This document shows positions 23,660 through 33,992 of a DNA stretch of 64,000 bases, piece by piece; the stretch's first letter is position 1; each line of letters begins with the position of its first letter. The notes beneath the pieces were generated by a model. That model did no database searches, was not told the origin of the DNA, and saw only the letters and a list, made by a program, of their open reading frames with translations. A program made the translations under genes and the position numbers. The stretch is from Selaginella moellendorffii (taxonomy: Eukaryota > Streptophyta > Lycopodiopsida > Selaginellales > Selaginellaceae), in the NCBI RefSeq assembly GCF_000143415.4, contig NW_003314270.1, forward strand, positions 470,527 through 534,526, read 5' to 3'.

Positions 23660-25340
23660 TCAAGCATCTCTCAACCTTATCTCCAAAATGTAAAAATTAG
23701 CAGAACTGGTAGCCGCCCTCGAGCGACGATAGTTTCTCCCGTCTCAATTCCCAACCCCTCTCCGATTCGACATAGGATATCGTTGTTAGTTGTATTATGG
23801 TGATCTACATTTCCAGATATAAGGACCATCTTCCAGCGAGCAAAATCCCCAAGGATGAACGTCAAAGCCAGCAGCTTTAGATGCCAGATAAAAAACAAAA
23901 CTATTTATATTAATAATAAAAGCTTTTTAAAGACTCCCATCAAAGATTGGGCATGATTTGCTTATGCTTGGAGCTGCATTACAAATGCCCTGGATATCTT
24001 TTTTCTTCTTAAAAAACAAATAAGAAAGTTTATTGCACCCCTAAAATCTGTTCTTAAAAAAGTTTAGTGAGGATGCGCCCCAAACAAAATTTATATACAA
24101 GAGTGAGAATAATAATAATATACAGCATCATAGTTATCTTAGAGGATAGAACCAACCTATACTAACTCTGATGTTAATTGTTACTATAGCCATTTAGAGG
24201 TTTGTCTTCAGTGTCGTCATTGTTTTCCATCACACCACCCACTTGCTCTTTGCTTCATGCCAAAGCTTTCTTTTGTATTTTGTTTCACACACTTGATACA
24301 ATGGTTTCCATCCCTTATGCAACCCTAGGATTATTATTAATCACCCACTAATTAATCATACTTTCCACTAAAGAATCCAAAGTTAGAATAAACACGGATG
24401 GACAAATGGGGTAACTTTGTGAAGTGTTCAAAAGTTAACTCTATCAATCTAAAATGAAGGGAAATCCATGATTTTGACTTTATCTCAGTTGTGAGCACAC
24501 TTTAGCCAATATTTATACTCTATCCCAAAACATCTCATCCTTTGAAACCTCTTGAATAAATTGTCATACTTAATGTCTTTAGATTTGTGCCTCCTTTTTC
24601 TTTTTGCTAGCTTTATGGTAAGAGTAACTTGATTCTTTCTTTGGTGCTTCCTCTTTCCTTACTATCTAACATCTTCTACACTAGAACAAAATGGCCTTTG
24701 ACTTGGAAAGGTAACTTAGCATGTTCAGCACTTACTTTTCTCCCACTCTCCACGTTCACTCTTCATTCCCAGGTAGTGCACTAGAAATGTGGAGGGAAAC
24801 TCTATAAACACTAAAATGAGTGAGCATGGAAAAACCCTTATTGCCTAAAAACTTGAACATCCTTACATTGTAGTGGTAATTGTCACTACAGCCATTTAGA
24901 GGTTTGTCCTCTTTGACACCAGCCTCTTTGGCAATGCTATTGTTACTTTCCATCACACCACCCATTTGCTATTTACTTCTTGCAAACACCTTCTTTTGTA
25001 TTTTATCTCACACACTTGGATACAATAGTCTCCATCCTTTATGATGGAAAAACACTCAAGGGTCACAACCCTAGAATTATTGCTAAACCCCCACTAATTA
25101 ATCACACTTAATCTAAAACAAAGGGAAATCCATGATCTTGACTTTGACAACAGAAGCACCATGAAAAATTGATTTAATAGATTTACAAGAAGATAAAATA
25201 GCTAACTAAACAATTATACAAGTTCTAAATACAAGATCTATTACTGCACATAAAAAAAATATAGAGTGATTCACAATTATTAACATCAGATATAATATGT
25301 ATGCAAGTGGGCATACTTTAGCCCCTTGACAGATTCTATG
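23660..25340. other. Gene-free AT-rich region with a direct duplication
   Basis: About 24,177-24,400 and 24,885-25,120 are imperfect direct copies, sharing CCATTTAGAGGTTTGTC, CCATCACACCACCCA and CCCACTAATTAATCA. The region 23,680-23,770 shares short phrases (CCCCTCTCCGATTCGA) with 28,450-28,470. No gene could be supported. Confidence 0.6.
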
Positions 25341-25679
25341 GAAAGATCATATTTAGCATAAGCTAAAGATTGGGTAACAAAGTGGTGGCAACCAATCTTT
25401 CTAAGGTGGCTTTAGAGACATTCTATTTATAGAGGATTCTCACTATTATTTGGAAGAACCCAAAGAATAAATTCATGAAGATGAATAATGAGCCCATGGA
25501 TTTTTAAAAGGGGATTTTGGAACAATATATGACAGCCATAGCTAAGGAGAGTAAAAGTGGGTATGTGCCACTCTAGATGACTAGTTAAACTCAAAGACAT
25601 ATAGGTTAGATCAAATTGTTTGAGGTTAAAAAGGTGCAAGGTTTGGCTCTTATGGGATTGGTAGGGAAGGAGCTCCCTT

Positions 25680-26040
25680 ATGAAATTGACTCATTCACGA
25701 TTGTAGCAAGGTTTTTAAAGGTATTATTACTACTAAGCAGTTAGATATTGTTAGTGCTCATGATACAAAATTCATAAATAAATTTTAGAAGGATTTCTTC
25801 TATGGTTTGTCTAAAACTTAATAGTGTTGTGTTAATCATCCACAAATGGATGGGCAAATAAAAATATGAATATAAAACATGTTATATACTAGTATTGGTG
25901 AGAACCTAAAAAAGTGGGATTTGTTTATATCTTTGGCAAAGTTTAATATAACAATAGCACTACTATAACACCAATATTTTGTTATATATATTGGATACCA
26001 ATTGATGTTTGTATTCATTAGGTAGATTTTGTAAATGTGG
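25680..26040 (+). pseudogene. Fossil Ty3/gypsy integrase fragment
   Basis: Broken plus-strand frame with DIVSAHDTKFINKF, then NHPQMDGQIK, then an ENLKKWDLF-like segment. These correspond to the second Asp region and the [10 protein letters not shown] motif carrying the catalytic Glu of the integrase DDE core. In-frame stops and the loss of the Glu context show that it is dead. Confidence 0.7.
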
Positions 26041-26439
26041 ATGTCAATGCTAAAAATTTAATAGCAGAATTAGATGAGATTCTACATGATTGTCAAGGCA
26101 ATCTTATAAAAGCTTAATATAGTCAACAAAGTTATGCCAAATGAGCATAAAAACTATTGTCAATATCACATGGGTATTAAATTATATATGGATTTTTTAT
26201 TTACTCTTCTAAATACTTGTATTACTTCCTTACAAAAAGTTGTAAACAACTAAAGAAAATTATTTAAAATATGATTCATTAGAATTTAAATATAAAAATA
26301 AAGGAGTGCTCACCTGGTTTCTATATTTAAACTTTATGGCTTGTCTATTAAATTGTTATCTTTGATTTCTTACACTAAAGTCTTAAGAGAGATGCAAAGG
26401 TCAAGCCATAAAGCTTCTATGATTTTAACCTCATACATG

Positions 26440-27080
26440 GATTTTAAGAGAAAGGGCAAGCGAATAAAATGGTTAAGGGTATTGGGATAGTCAAGAAAAT
26501 TCAATAAAGTTCTTTAAACTTTTGTTGACTAACTTTATTTGGTGATCAATTTTAATCGTTCATACAAATAGAAGCACTCAAATTCAGCCAACTTCACAAC
26601 ATTATTCTTGTTTGCTAGAAGTCAAGGACCCAAAGAATTTCTACAAGTTTTTAGGGACAAAAGGGTATAAAAGTGAGAGCAATGGAAAAAATATCAAAAC
26701 GTATAAAACAAGGGGGATTTTATATTTAACATTAGGTTTAAATAGTATTGGGCTAGGTGACCTTCTAGAGCTTATATTTGATATTAAAAAGGTTTTGGGT
26801 TTGACTTTATTGGTTAGCTAAAAGAAATATATCACATGTTAAAATTTATATTTAGCAGACTAGTTTGGTATAGTTAGACTCGACCCAAGGGGTAGAATCT
26901 CAAAAGAGCAAAGCTTTTAGGAGAATTATAGCTTTCAACTTTCGTTCCATAAAGGTTTAAATAGGTTCATGAATAAGAATGAACCTTCTTTTCCAATTGA
27001 TTAATGGTTTTAGGATATTTAATGTTAAATGTCTTTAGGTATAAATATATATTACATTTTTTTGAGAAGTCCAAACTCAA
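26440..27080. repeat. Degenerate copy of the LTR-type repeat at 9,195-9,730
   Basis: Shares CGACCCAAGGGGTAGA, a TTTCGTTCCATAAAGG-like phrase and the TTCCAATTGATTAATGG/TTAAATGTC series with 9,451-9,660. Strongly decayed. Confidence 0.5.
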
Positions 27081-28050
27081 GACATAATATATAATAAATT
27101 GGTAAACTATAATACAATAGGTTTAAATAATAAAGTGAAAGCTTATCATTTTTCCCCTTTGTAAGCTTTAAAATTTGAACTTCTTGGGAATGGTAGTACA
27201 ACTATACTATATGTGTGATGTGGATTAAGGCATACAGGGTGGCATAACTAAGTATATGTCAAAATTTTAAGAATCTTAAAGCTGGGAAATAATAAGAACA
27301 AAGGTTAAGCCAAACTTCACACTACCCCTTTGACATTTTACATTTATTAGCCATTTTTTAAGTTGCTTTAAAGTAGATAGCATTATATTTTTTCTTGTGC
27401 CATGGGTTTTTAATTTTTTATTTGAATGGGAAGTGTGTTTCTATTAGTGTCTCAAATACCTCAGAGTGAGTGTGTTTTGAAATCCCATATCAACATCTGT
27501 AGTGTACTATAAGGCTAGGTGACACACACACTTGTTTCATGTCATGAGGCCACCATTGGTAACCAGAGAGTGACTGTCTGTGCCAATGAAAGATCAAATA
27601 AGCATCCCTAGGCTGATATATCAAATATTCCATATCACATGGCTCAAGTGACAAGTTCAATAAATGAGGTTAGTACAAGCTCAAATCTTCACTACTCTTG
27701 AGCTCAAATGTTGTTGCTCGGCTCAAATCTCTACAGTGCAGATATCTTGGCTCTGGCTGCAATAAAAGCTATATCAGAGATGAGCAAAACAACATGCAAA
27801 TATCAAAGTTCTCACCACCATTTTTTTCCTCTGATGCCCCTCACTGGAAAGATGAGAGATTTTTTCTAGAATTCAGTTGCTCAAGCTTTTATAAAGATGC
27901 TTGTGTCATTTATTCTACTTACACTATTAAAGGAGATGACGCCTTTGCAGATTTGCTCCACTTGGAACTTCACCTTGTCAATGACTTCGTAATCTCGAAA
28001 GAAGTTTGAGTTCGGAGGAGCGCTCTTCTTGCCCAGTTATACTTCCATCT
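27080..28050. other. Spacer with one unsupported ORF
   Basis: AT-rich to about 27,650. A 103-codon plus-strand ORF at 27,698-28,009 has no recognisable domain and may be chance or part of an unrecognised exon. Nothing else could be supported. Confidence 0.4.
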
Positions 28051-28213
28051 TTTCGATCAACTCAAGTCCCTTCGAACTTTACTGTGACAAAGAAGTCGTG
28101 AAAATGTAGGTGAAGGAGTGAAGCTGCGATCGGGCTCGTCTGGTCTTGCGCACTGTGGTCTCGAGATTGGAATCCTGGTAGAAATTCGGAGTGAGGTGTC
28201 TTCCAGTCTCCAA

Positions 28214-28492
28214 TCAATCACTGCCATGAGCAAGACTGCTCGATCCATAGCTCTTCTGACCATCGTCGTAACGGACCAAGGAATGAGAGATGGTCGATTT
28301 CACACAATCGGCCAATTTCATACAATCACATCCGCTGTCGTCAAGGATCGCCTCCGCACCTTCAACCGGGCAGCCGCATCCAGAGCTGGACAAGGATTTG
28401 CTCCAATCTCTCCGTGAATCCTCCAGAGATGAGAATTTCTCCCCTCGACCCCTCTCCGATTCGAGAATGCGCGCACCTGACGGCGTCACCAT
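28214..28492 (-). CDS. Hypothetical small protein, divergent from the CLE gene
   Basis: A 92-codon ORF from ATG 28,490-28,492 with composition like the neighbouring real exons (GC-rich against AT-rich flanks). The product (starting MVTPSGARILESERGRGEKF) is hydrophilic with paired Cys residues (SGCGCP, SGCDC). No family is recognised. Its presumed promoter is the 287 bp shared with the CLE gene. It may be one exon of a larger gene or a chance ORF. Confidence 0.35.
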   Translation of the reverse strand: MVTPSGARILESERGRGEKFSSLEDSRRDWSKSLSSSGCGCPVEGAEAILDDSGCDCMKLADCVKSTISHSLVRYDDGQKSYGSSSLAHGSD

Positions 28493-28778
28493 GCGGCAGA
28501 ACGAAAGTCGATCTCAACAGGGAAAAACCTAAACAGCTTTGTTTGAATCATCTATTTATAATTGACCCTTGCAAATTTAATGAGGATTAAATGGCTTTGT
28601 TCTTTAGTAATGACCCGCCATTGTAGCAAACATACATCTCCATTGCAGCGAAATTGATCAGCAAAAATTTATAATACGCGTTCGATTCCGGCAGGGTTTT
28701 AACGATAAACTGGGTTTAAACCCTAACTCTTCTTCCAGAGAGAAAAAAACGGAGGAGCGATCGATCGATCCCAGCGCA

Positions 28779-29141
28779 ATGGCGCATGTCCTCGTGCGCT
28801 CCACGGCAGTGCTCGCGCTTCTGCTTCTTCTAGTGATCTGCATTGAGTCGACATCGCGCGGGGGAGTCCAAAATCCGGTAAAGCTCGAGCAAAGTCCTTT
28901 TTCTTTTCCTCTCTGCTCACAGATATATCTCTCCTGGCAGATCATCGGCAGCGGCAACAGAAGATTTCTACTCCGGGAATCGATATCTGCGAGCTTCTCA
29001 ACGCCCTTCCACTTGGGCTGCCCTGCGGGCAATTGCCGCAGCATGCAAGCCTCGGTGCCTCACGATTCCTTCGCGGCCTCCGACCGACTAGTGCCCTCCG
29101 GCCCGGATCCTCTGCATCATCGGATCAGAGTCCACAATTGA
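28779..29141 (+). CDS. CLE-like: CLE-family secreted signalling peptide precursor
   Basis: The precursor starts with a clear signal peptide (MAHVLVRSTAVLALLLLLVI, residues 1-25). It ends with the 12-residue CLE motif RLVPSGPDPLHH (nucleotides 29,085-29,120), followed by the short tail RIRVHN. The motif matches the CLV3/CLE (R-type) consensus: Arg1, Pro4, Gly6, Pro7, the Pro-Leu-His ending and hydroxylatable prolines. Processed CLE peptides bind CLV1-type receptor kinases and control meristem or vascular stem-cell fate. A likely 63-bp intron (28,878-28,940, GT-AG) would give 99 aa. Because 63 is a multiple of three and has no stop, the unspliced frame also codes (120 aa), and both retain the signal peptide and motif. 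The variable middle region is poorly conserved in all CLEs. Confidence 0.9.
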   Translation: MAHVLVRSTAVLALLLLLVICIESTSRGGVQNPVKLEQSPFSFPLCSQIYLSWQIIGSGNRRFLLRESISASFSTPFHLGCPAGNCRSMQASVPHDSFAASDRLVPSGPDPLHHRIRVHN

Positions 29142-31736
29142 GGCGTTTTCTTCTTCTCTTCCTTCTGGGGATCTCATCTCCCTCGAGTAGCTGCAGCCTT
29201 TCTCTCTCGCCACGAGCGATCAGTTTTGGACAGAATGAGATGCTGCTCTCCATGGGTGTGATCAGGAAAAATCTTTGGCTTGTCCTTGGGAATTCGCTGC
29301 TCGTCCTTGAGGGGGAAGTTAATTCGGACTGTCGCGCAGGCAGCCACGATGTGTTAATATCTGTGTCCTTTTGGAGACGCTGTTGCTCATCAATGGCACC
29401 GAAATTTTCCCCAAGCAAGTTTCTTTCTTCTTCTCTCTCTTTCACGTCTTTGCAGGGAGCCGCAGTTTCTTTCAAGTGCGAGATCTCTTTTAGAGCCAAG
29501 CTCTTCAAGATCGTCGGGAAGGATATCATGCGTGATTCTTCACACTGTTGTGTGTCGCAGGGATTATAAGCGACACATGATCGTGATCTCAGTTGATCAA
29601 AGGTTGATCCTCCATCGACTTGGTTCTTTCAGGTACCTTGAATCCATTCATTATTTAATTAACGCAGGTATCTACCTAGAACAGAGAGTTTTTTGCTTTG
29701 CTGTAGAGAGAGTGTTTGTTGTTGTTCCTTTCCATTTGGACCTTGCGCTCACCAGTTTGTGCGCTCGTCAGTGGAGATAGATTATAAGATTAGCAGTAAC
29801 CATCCATCCAGTCCTCTAGCTAGCGTTCCTAGCTCGATACTCGTGAGTTTTTCTCCTAATTCCCTCGTTTTTTCTCTCATGCTTTTGTGATTAGCCTTAA
29901 GTGTGTGTGTCTTTAGCTGTTTTATTCGTTGTCCGTTGGAATCCAAACGTGACAAACAGGGAGCGATAGAAAATCTATTCCCTTGATATTTGCCTGGTGC
30001 CTGCTAGCTGCTTAACAAACTCACTGTGCTACTCGCAGGCCAGGCATCATTCCTTGGTTGGATTGGAAAAATGAAAACCAAAGCTTGCCAACACTGATAG
30101 AGAAAGATGGAGCCAAAAAAAATGGAGAGAAAGGGATGGGCGTGTCCTTGTTAAAGGTACCAATCTAAACCAAGATCCCCGGTGTGGACCACGACGCGCA
30201 GTACTCTTATGATACCATGGGGTACTATACAGGAAATGCCATACGTCGGCATCTTGTAAGTAGATAAAAAGCTTTATATTCTTTCGCAGCGTTTGCGTGC
30301 GTATGTTGGTAAGCTGGGCTCCGTACGGCCGTGTTGGGCAAGGACACGACTATTTGAATACGTCCACATGGGCTATAAAAATACGAGAAGCATATCTTGT
30401 ATTGATGAATCGAACAGGAGTATGCGTCTCCATTGTCCGTGCAGTGTTGTGATAGAATATATATCGCGGCTTATAACGTTGGAATTTCAAATAGTTCTTA
30501 CAGAGTGGAGCTTGATCGCGAAGAATGCCGATCATGTTTCTTTTTTTGTTCTTGTTGTTTATTAGGGGAATCATGCGACTGTGATGGACTTTGGTCCGTG
30601 GATTCGCGCTCTTAGTTGTGATGACTGTTATGAGAAGTTTGCGTGACTTGAGAACCTCTAATGATGCTGCGGCAGCAAATCAAATGACTACGAAAACGGT
30701 GGCATGTAACGTACACTTGAGAGGGCGTGCCTTTCGGCTGTCGTGATAGATAGTACGTATTCGTGTTATTTTGGTCGAAGGGTCGTTTCTAGACATTACT
30801 TAGTGGCGCGGTAACAAAGGCTTTAAAGGTGATGGAGAACGTTTTGTTTGTTTGACGAGTCCGGGAATCCCTTTTATTCTCAACACAAGCTAGAAGATGA
30901 ATGTCAACTTTCGAGTATCCTTCGAATGCTTTCGCTCAAATAAATAAAAGTAATAAAGCTGTTTTCTCCACATTTATTTATTTCTGATATGCTTAAGCAA
31001 ACAAGTTGTGGATATACCTAGAATATGCTTGGATATTCTAGGACATTTTACCATCTAACGATTGTTATTTATTTAGATTGATTTTGTATTAATAATTTAT
31101 AAACTTTCTTAAATACTTCCTAATGCATTCTAGTTTATTCTACCATCTAATGGTTCATATGTAATAAGATTAATCTTGTGTTTATAAATTATGAACATAG
31201 CAAGAGTTGCTACATGAAATGTGCAGAAAATTCTTATTTTTTATGTAGATCTTGGATTAAAAAATTACAAATACCTATGTTTTATAATAAGATATAAATA
31301 GTTTTATTTATGAAACATCTTTATTTTTTGAAGGAAGGGTAGATCCATGTTTTAGAGATTGTTAATTTCTCTAGAAATTTATATATTTTCAAGGAAAATG
31401 GTTTTTCAGGTCCATAAAAATAAAAAATGTTATTATAAATAAAATAATTGGGTATTTAAAGGTTTCTTTAAATATATTACTGATAAATTGTTTGCTATGG
31501 CTTTGAGTTTCATTTCAGTCATGGTTATTAGAAACTTTGTTAATGGTTTTATGAGAGCTTCAGATTTTTATGGATCTACATGTATATAAAACTATTTTAT
31601 CATGGAAAATTCTATATAATAGTTTTATAGAAAAATAATTCTTATTTTATATCAGAAAATAAAATAAAATTCAAGATTGAATTCCCATATTTAGTTCTAA
31701 TGTTCTTGACCTATATGATACAAGATAGATGGCATT
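29142..31736. other. CLE 3' region and gene-poor spacer
   Basis: 29,142-29,900 has exon-like base composition and probably includes the CLE 3' UTR, but the overlapping ORFs on both strands carry no recognisable domains. 29,900-30,950 is mixed. 30,950-31,736 is A/T-rich. No gene could be supported. Confidence 0.45.
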
Positions 31737-31864
31737 TTTGCAAGGTAACTATACATAGTTTCAGGTATTTGTTTTCTTTGTCTTCTGGGTGAAGATATCT
31801 TTTGCAAGGTAACTATACATAGTTTCAGGTATTTGTTTTCTTTGTCTTCTGGGTGAAGATATCT
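31737..31864. repeat. Two perfect tandem copies of a 64-bp unit
   Basis: 31,737-31,800 is repeated exactly at 31,801-31,864, starting TTTGCAAGGTAACTATACAT. The repeat ends 24 bp from the 3' end of the tRNA-His gene. Confidence 0.95.
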
Positions 31865-31888
31865 CTGTGCTAGTTAAGATAAAAATAA

Positions 31889-31960
31889 TGTGGCTGCTGG
31901 GATTCGAGCCCAGGTCTCCACGGCCACAACGTGGAATTCTTACCACTAAACTACAGCCAC
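31889..31960 (-). tRNA. trnH-GUG: tRNA-His (GUG)
   Basis: 72 nt from 31,960 down to 31,889. The acceptor stem GTGGCTG pairs with CAGCCAC, with A as discriminator. The D-arm has TAGTTTAGTGGTA, the anticodon arm TTCCACGTTGTGGCCGTGG-type pairing places GTG in the loop, and the T-arm carries GGGCTCGAATCCC. A TTTTTA pol III terminator follows on the minus strand (31,881-31,886). The identity is that of the plant nuclear tRNA-His; the 5' G(-1) is added after transcription. Confidence 0.95.
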
Positions 31961-32073
31961 ATGACTTGTCAATCATAGTCTAATCTTAGTAAAGTAAATT
32001 AGAACCATCAACGTTAACATTGTGGTTTAATTTGAATTAAAAGACGAGGGTTTTAGCTTCTATAGGCGAGAGA

Positions 32074-33682
32074 ATGGATCTTGGCGCCACGATAGAAGCG
32101 CTCGAGGAGGCGAAGGGAAGGCATAAAATTCTGGAATGCCGTGCAGTGGTGCACCGGATCCACGGCGTCGCAAGGCATCTCCGCATGGATTACTCTCTCT
32201 TCGATCTCGGCTGCGGCAAAGATGGGAGCTTCCTCCACGCCGCGCCTTGTTGCAATCCATCATGCAGGAGCGATCGAATGCTCCGGCTTCCAGATCGCCG
32301 TCTACTGCGGCGAAATCTGCCGAGAAATCCACGCCAGGGCTCATCGCCGCGCGTGTGGCAACGCATCGGGGCGCCGAACCGGCTGCCCTGTGGTGAAGCC
32401 CTCGATTTTCCTCTGGGCCAATGTCCCGGCACATTGCCTGATTGATCCAGCGGAGATCTCTCGCAGCGGCGACTGCGTGGTGGAGCTCTGCATTGCGGCC
32501 TCGGGAGATCTTCGCGATCTCTTCCACACCATGGCCAAGTTCCCGGGCGACTTCACTGGTAAGAACTATAGGTAGAAAGAGCTTCCTTTGCTTCTTTCTT
32601 CTTTTTCTTCTTCGTCTAGGCCTAATTGCTTCTTCCGGTCGTTTAGACGCGAAAGGCTAGTCTTTTTTCTTCTTTCTTTTGTTTCTTTCGTCCTGGTTTG
32701 CAACGCTCTTTAGTTTCTCTGGGTTTCTTCTTCGTCTTTGCTTCTCCGGTCGTTTAGACACAGAAGGCTAGACTTTTTTCTTCTTCCTTTGATTTGCACT
32801 CCTTCGTCCTGGTTTACAGCGCTCTATAGTTTTCATACTTTTCTCCGTTCCTCATTTTATCTTCTAGTTGGTTTTGCTTTTTCTTCTTCAGAAAACTAGA
32901 ACGAGGATTATACTTACATAGCTTGTTTCTACATTTCAGGGAAGAAAATCATCGTCCTCGTCAACGATTACAACAGCCAAGTTGTAGCCCGGAACTTTAT
33001 GATCCTGGAGATGCTTCGTGTGCATGGCGATGCTCTCTGGTATTCATTCGTGATGACCGAGCCTCAAAACCTGGCTTGCAAGGCCGCGGCCTACGACGCT
33101 CTCGAGCGGTGTGGATACTTGTCGCGCTCGGCCAGCCAGATCGTTCGCATGGGCCTCTTCTCGGACCAAACCGGACCTGTGCTGGAAGCGGCCTTTTCCA
33201 CCTCGGGCTCACGCTCCAAGCTTTCTATCGAGATGGAGGACAGCTCTTGGGGATTAATCATGGCCTATGTCATCGCAGAACTCAAGCCACGCGACGTGGA
33301 GATCGCGAGGGAGAAATCCATGACCGACTTCCGTGAGAGCTTTGCCTACAGCACTGGGAAGCTCCTCCCGTTTTCCTGCATCAGCAACGAGCTGCGCTTC
33401 TCCAGCGGCAACAACTTCTTACTCGACGAAGCTGGCTGCTGGACGCAGATGAGCTCTGCGGATCCAATGCTCGGCTGGGACTTCGCGGAGGTGATGAGCT
33501 CAGGACGGGAAGCCGGGGCCGGATCCAAGGACTTGTATGGATCGCTCTTCTTCCACCTCAAGAAGCTCATGGAAAGGTTCCTGTCCCGCGGATTTCTCGA
33601 GCAAGAAGGAAATGGAGCACCATCTCGGTAGCATGAACACCTTCCTGGATCGCTCCATCGAGTGGGTGCGCAAGAAGGCTTG
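32074..33682 (+). pseudogene. Unrecognised gene with two apparent frame changes
   Basis: An N-terminal frame from ATG 32,074 (MDLGATIEALEEAKGRHKIL) gives way, without a credible intron, to a second frame that runs through 32,558. That frame joins across a GT-AG intron (32,559-32,939) in phase 1 to 32,940-33,631. The second frame alone, from ATG 32,222, would give 342 aa. Near the end the main frame stops at 33,631, but a third frame continues with KKEMEHHLGSMNTFLDRSIEW to a TGA at 33,680-33,682. Composition is exon-like throughout. No domain is recognised. Conserved-looking blocks include KKIIVLVNDYNSQVVARNFM and EMEDSSWGLIMAYVIAELK. It is either a functional gene starting at 32,222 with an unrelated leader, a recently broken gene, or a gene with two sequence errors. 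Confidence 0.5.
32605..32840. repeat. Imperfect tandem duplication inside the intron
   Basis: About 32,607-32,716 and 32,722-32,832 repeat the series TTCTTCGTCT, CCGGTCGTTTAGAC, GGCTAG, CCTGGTTT, GCGCTCT. The duplication explains why this intron (381 bp) is several times longer than most in the window. Confidence 0.75.
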
Positions 33683-33992
33683 AAAATCGATCGAATCCAT
33701 CGGTAACTTGAATCGACCCAGTCGCTACTTTCGTTTCATCCTTTTGGTTTCTAATCCTTTGTGCTTTTCAGGAAAAAGTGCCTCATCTTTTTGGCTAATC
33801 ATCAGGAAAAACGGATGATTGTTAAAACAAAAAAGACAAAGAACGTACATTCTCAGAAAATTCGCGTCGCTCGCGTCATTAGTTTCAGACTTCCACGTGG
33901 ACGAATCGAGGCGGGCATATTCTTTACGTTTGAAATGAGAACCCCTAACAGAGCATATCCACTTTGATGCGCGTGGGTAGGAAGGATCGATC

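Noticed and set aside
31761-31976. 71-codon minus-strand ORF.
   Set aside because: It runs through the tRNA-His gene and the 64-bp repeat; not a protein gene.
32190-32240. FDLGCGKDG in the first frame of the 32,074 gene resembles an S-adenosylmethionine-binding motif.
   Set aside because: No other methyltransferase motif follows, and the better-supported coding frame there is a different one.
32060-32527. 155-codon minus-strand ORF opposite the unrecognised gene.
   Set aside because: Antisense shadow in GC-rich exon sequence, with no domain and no support from introns.
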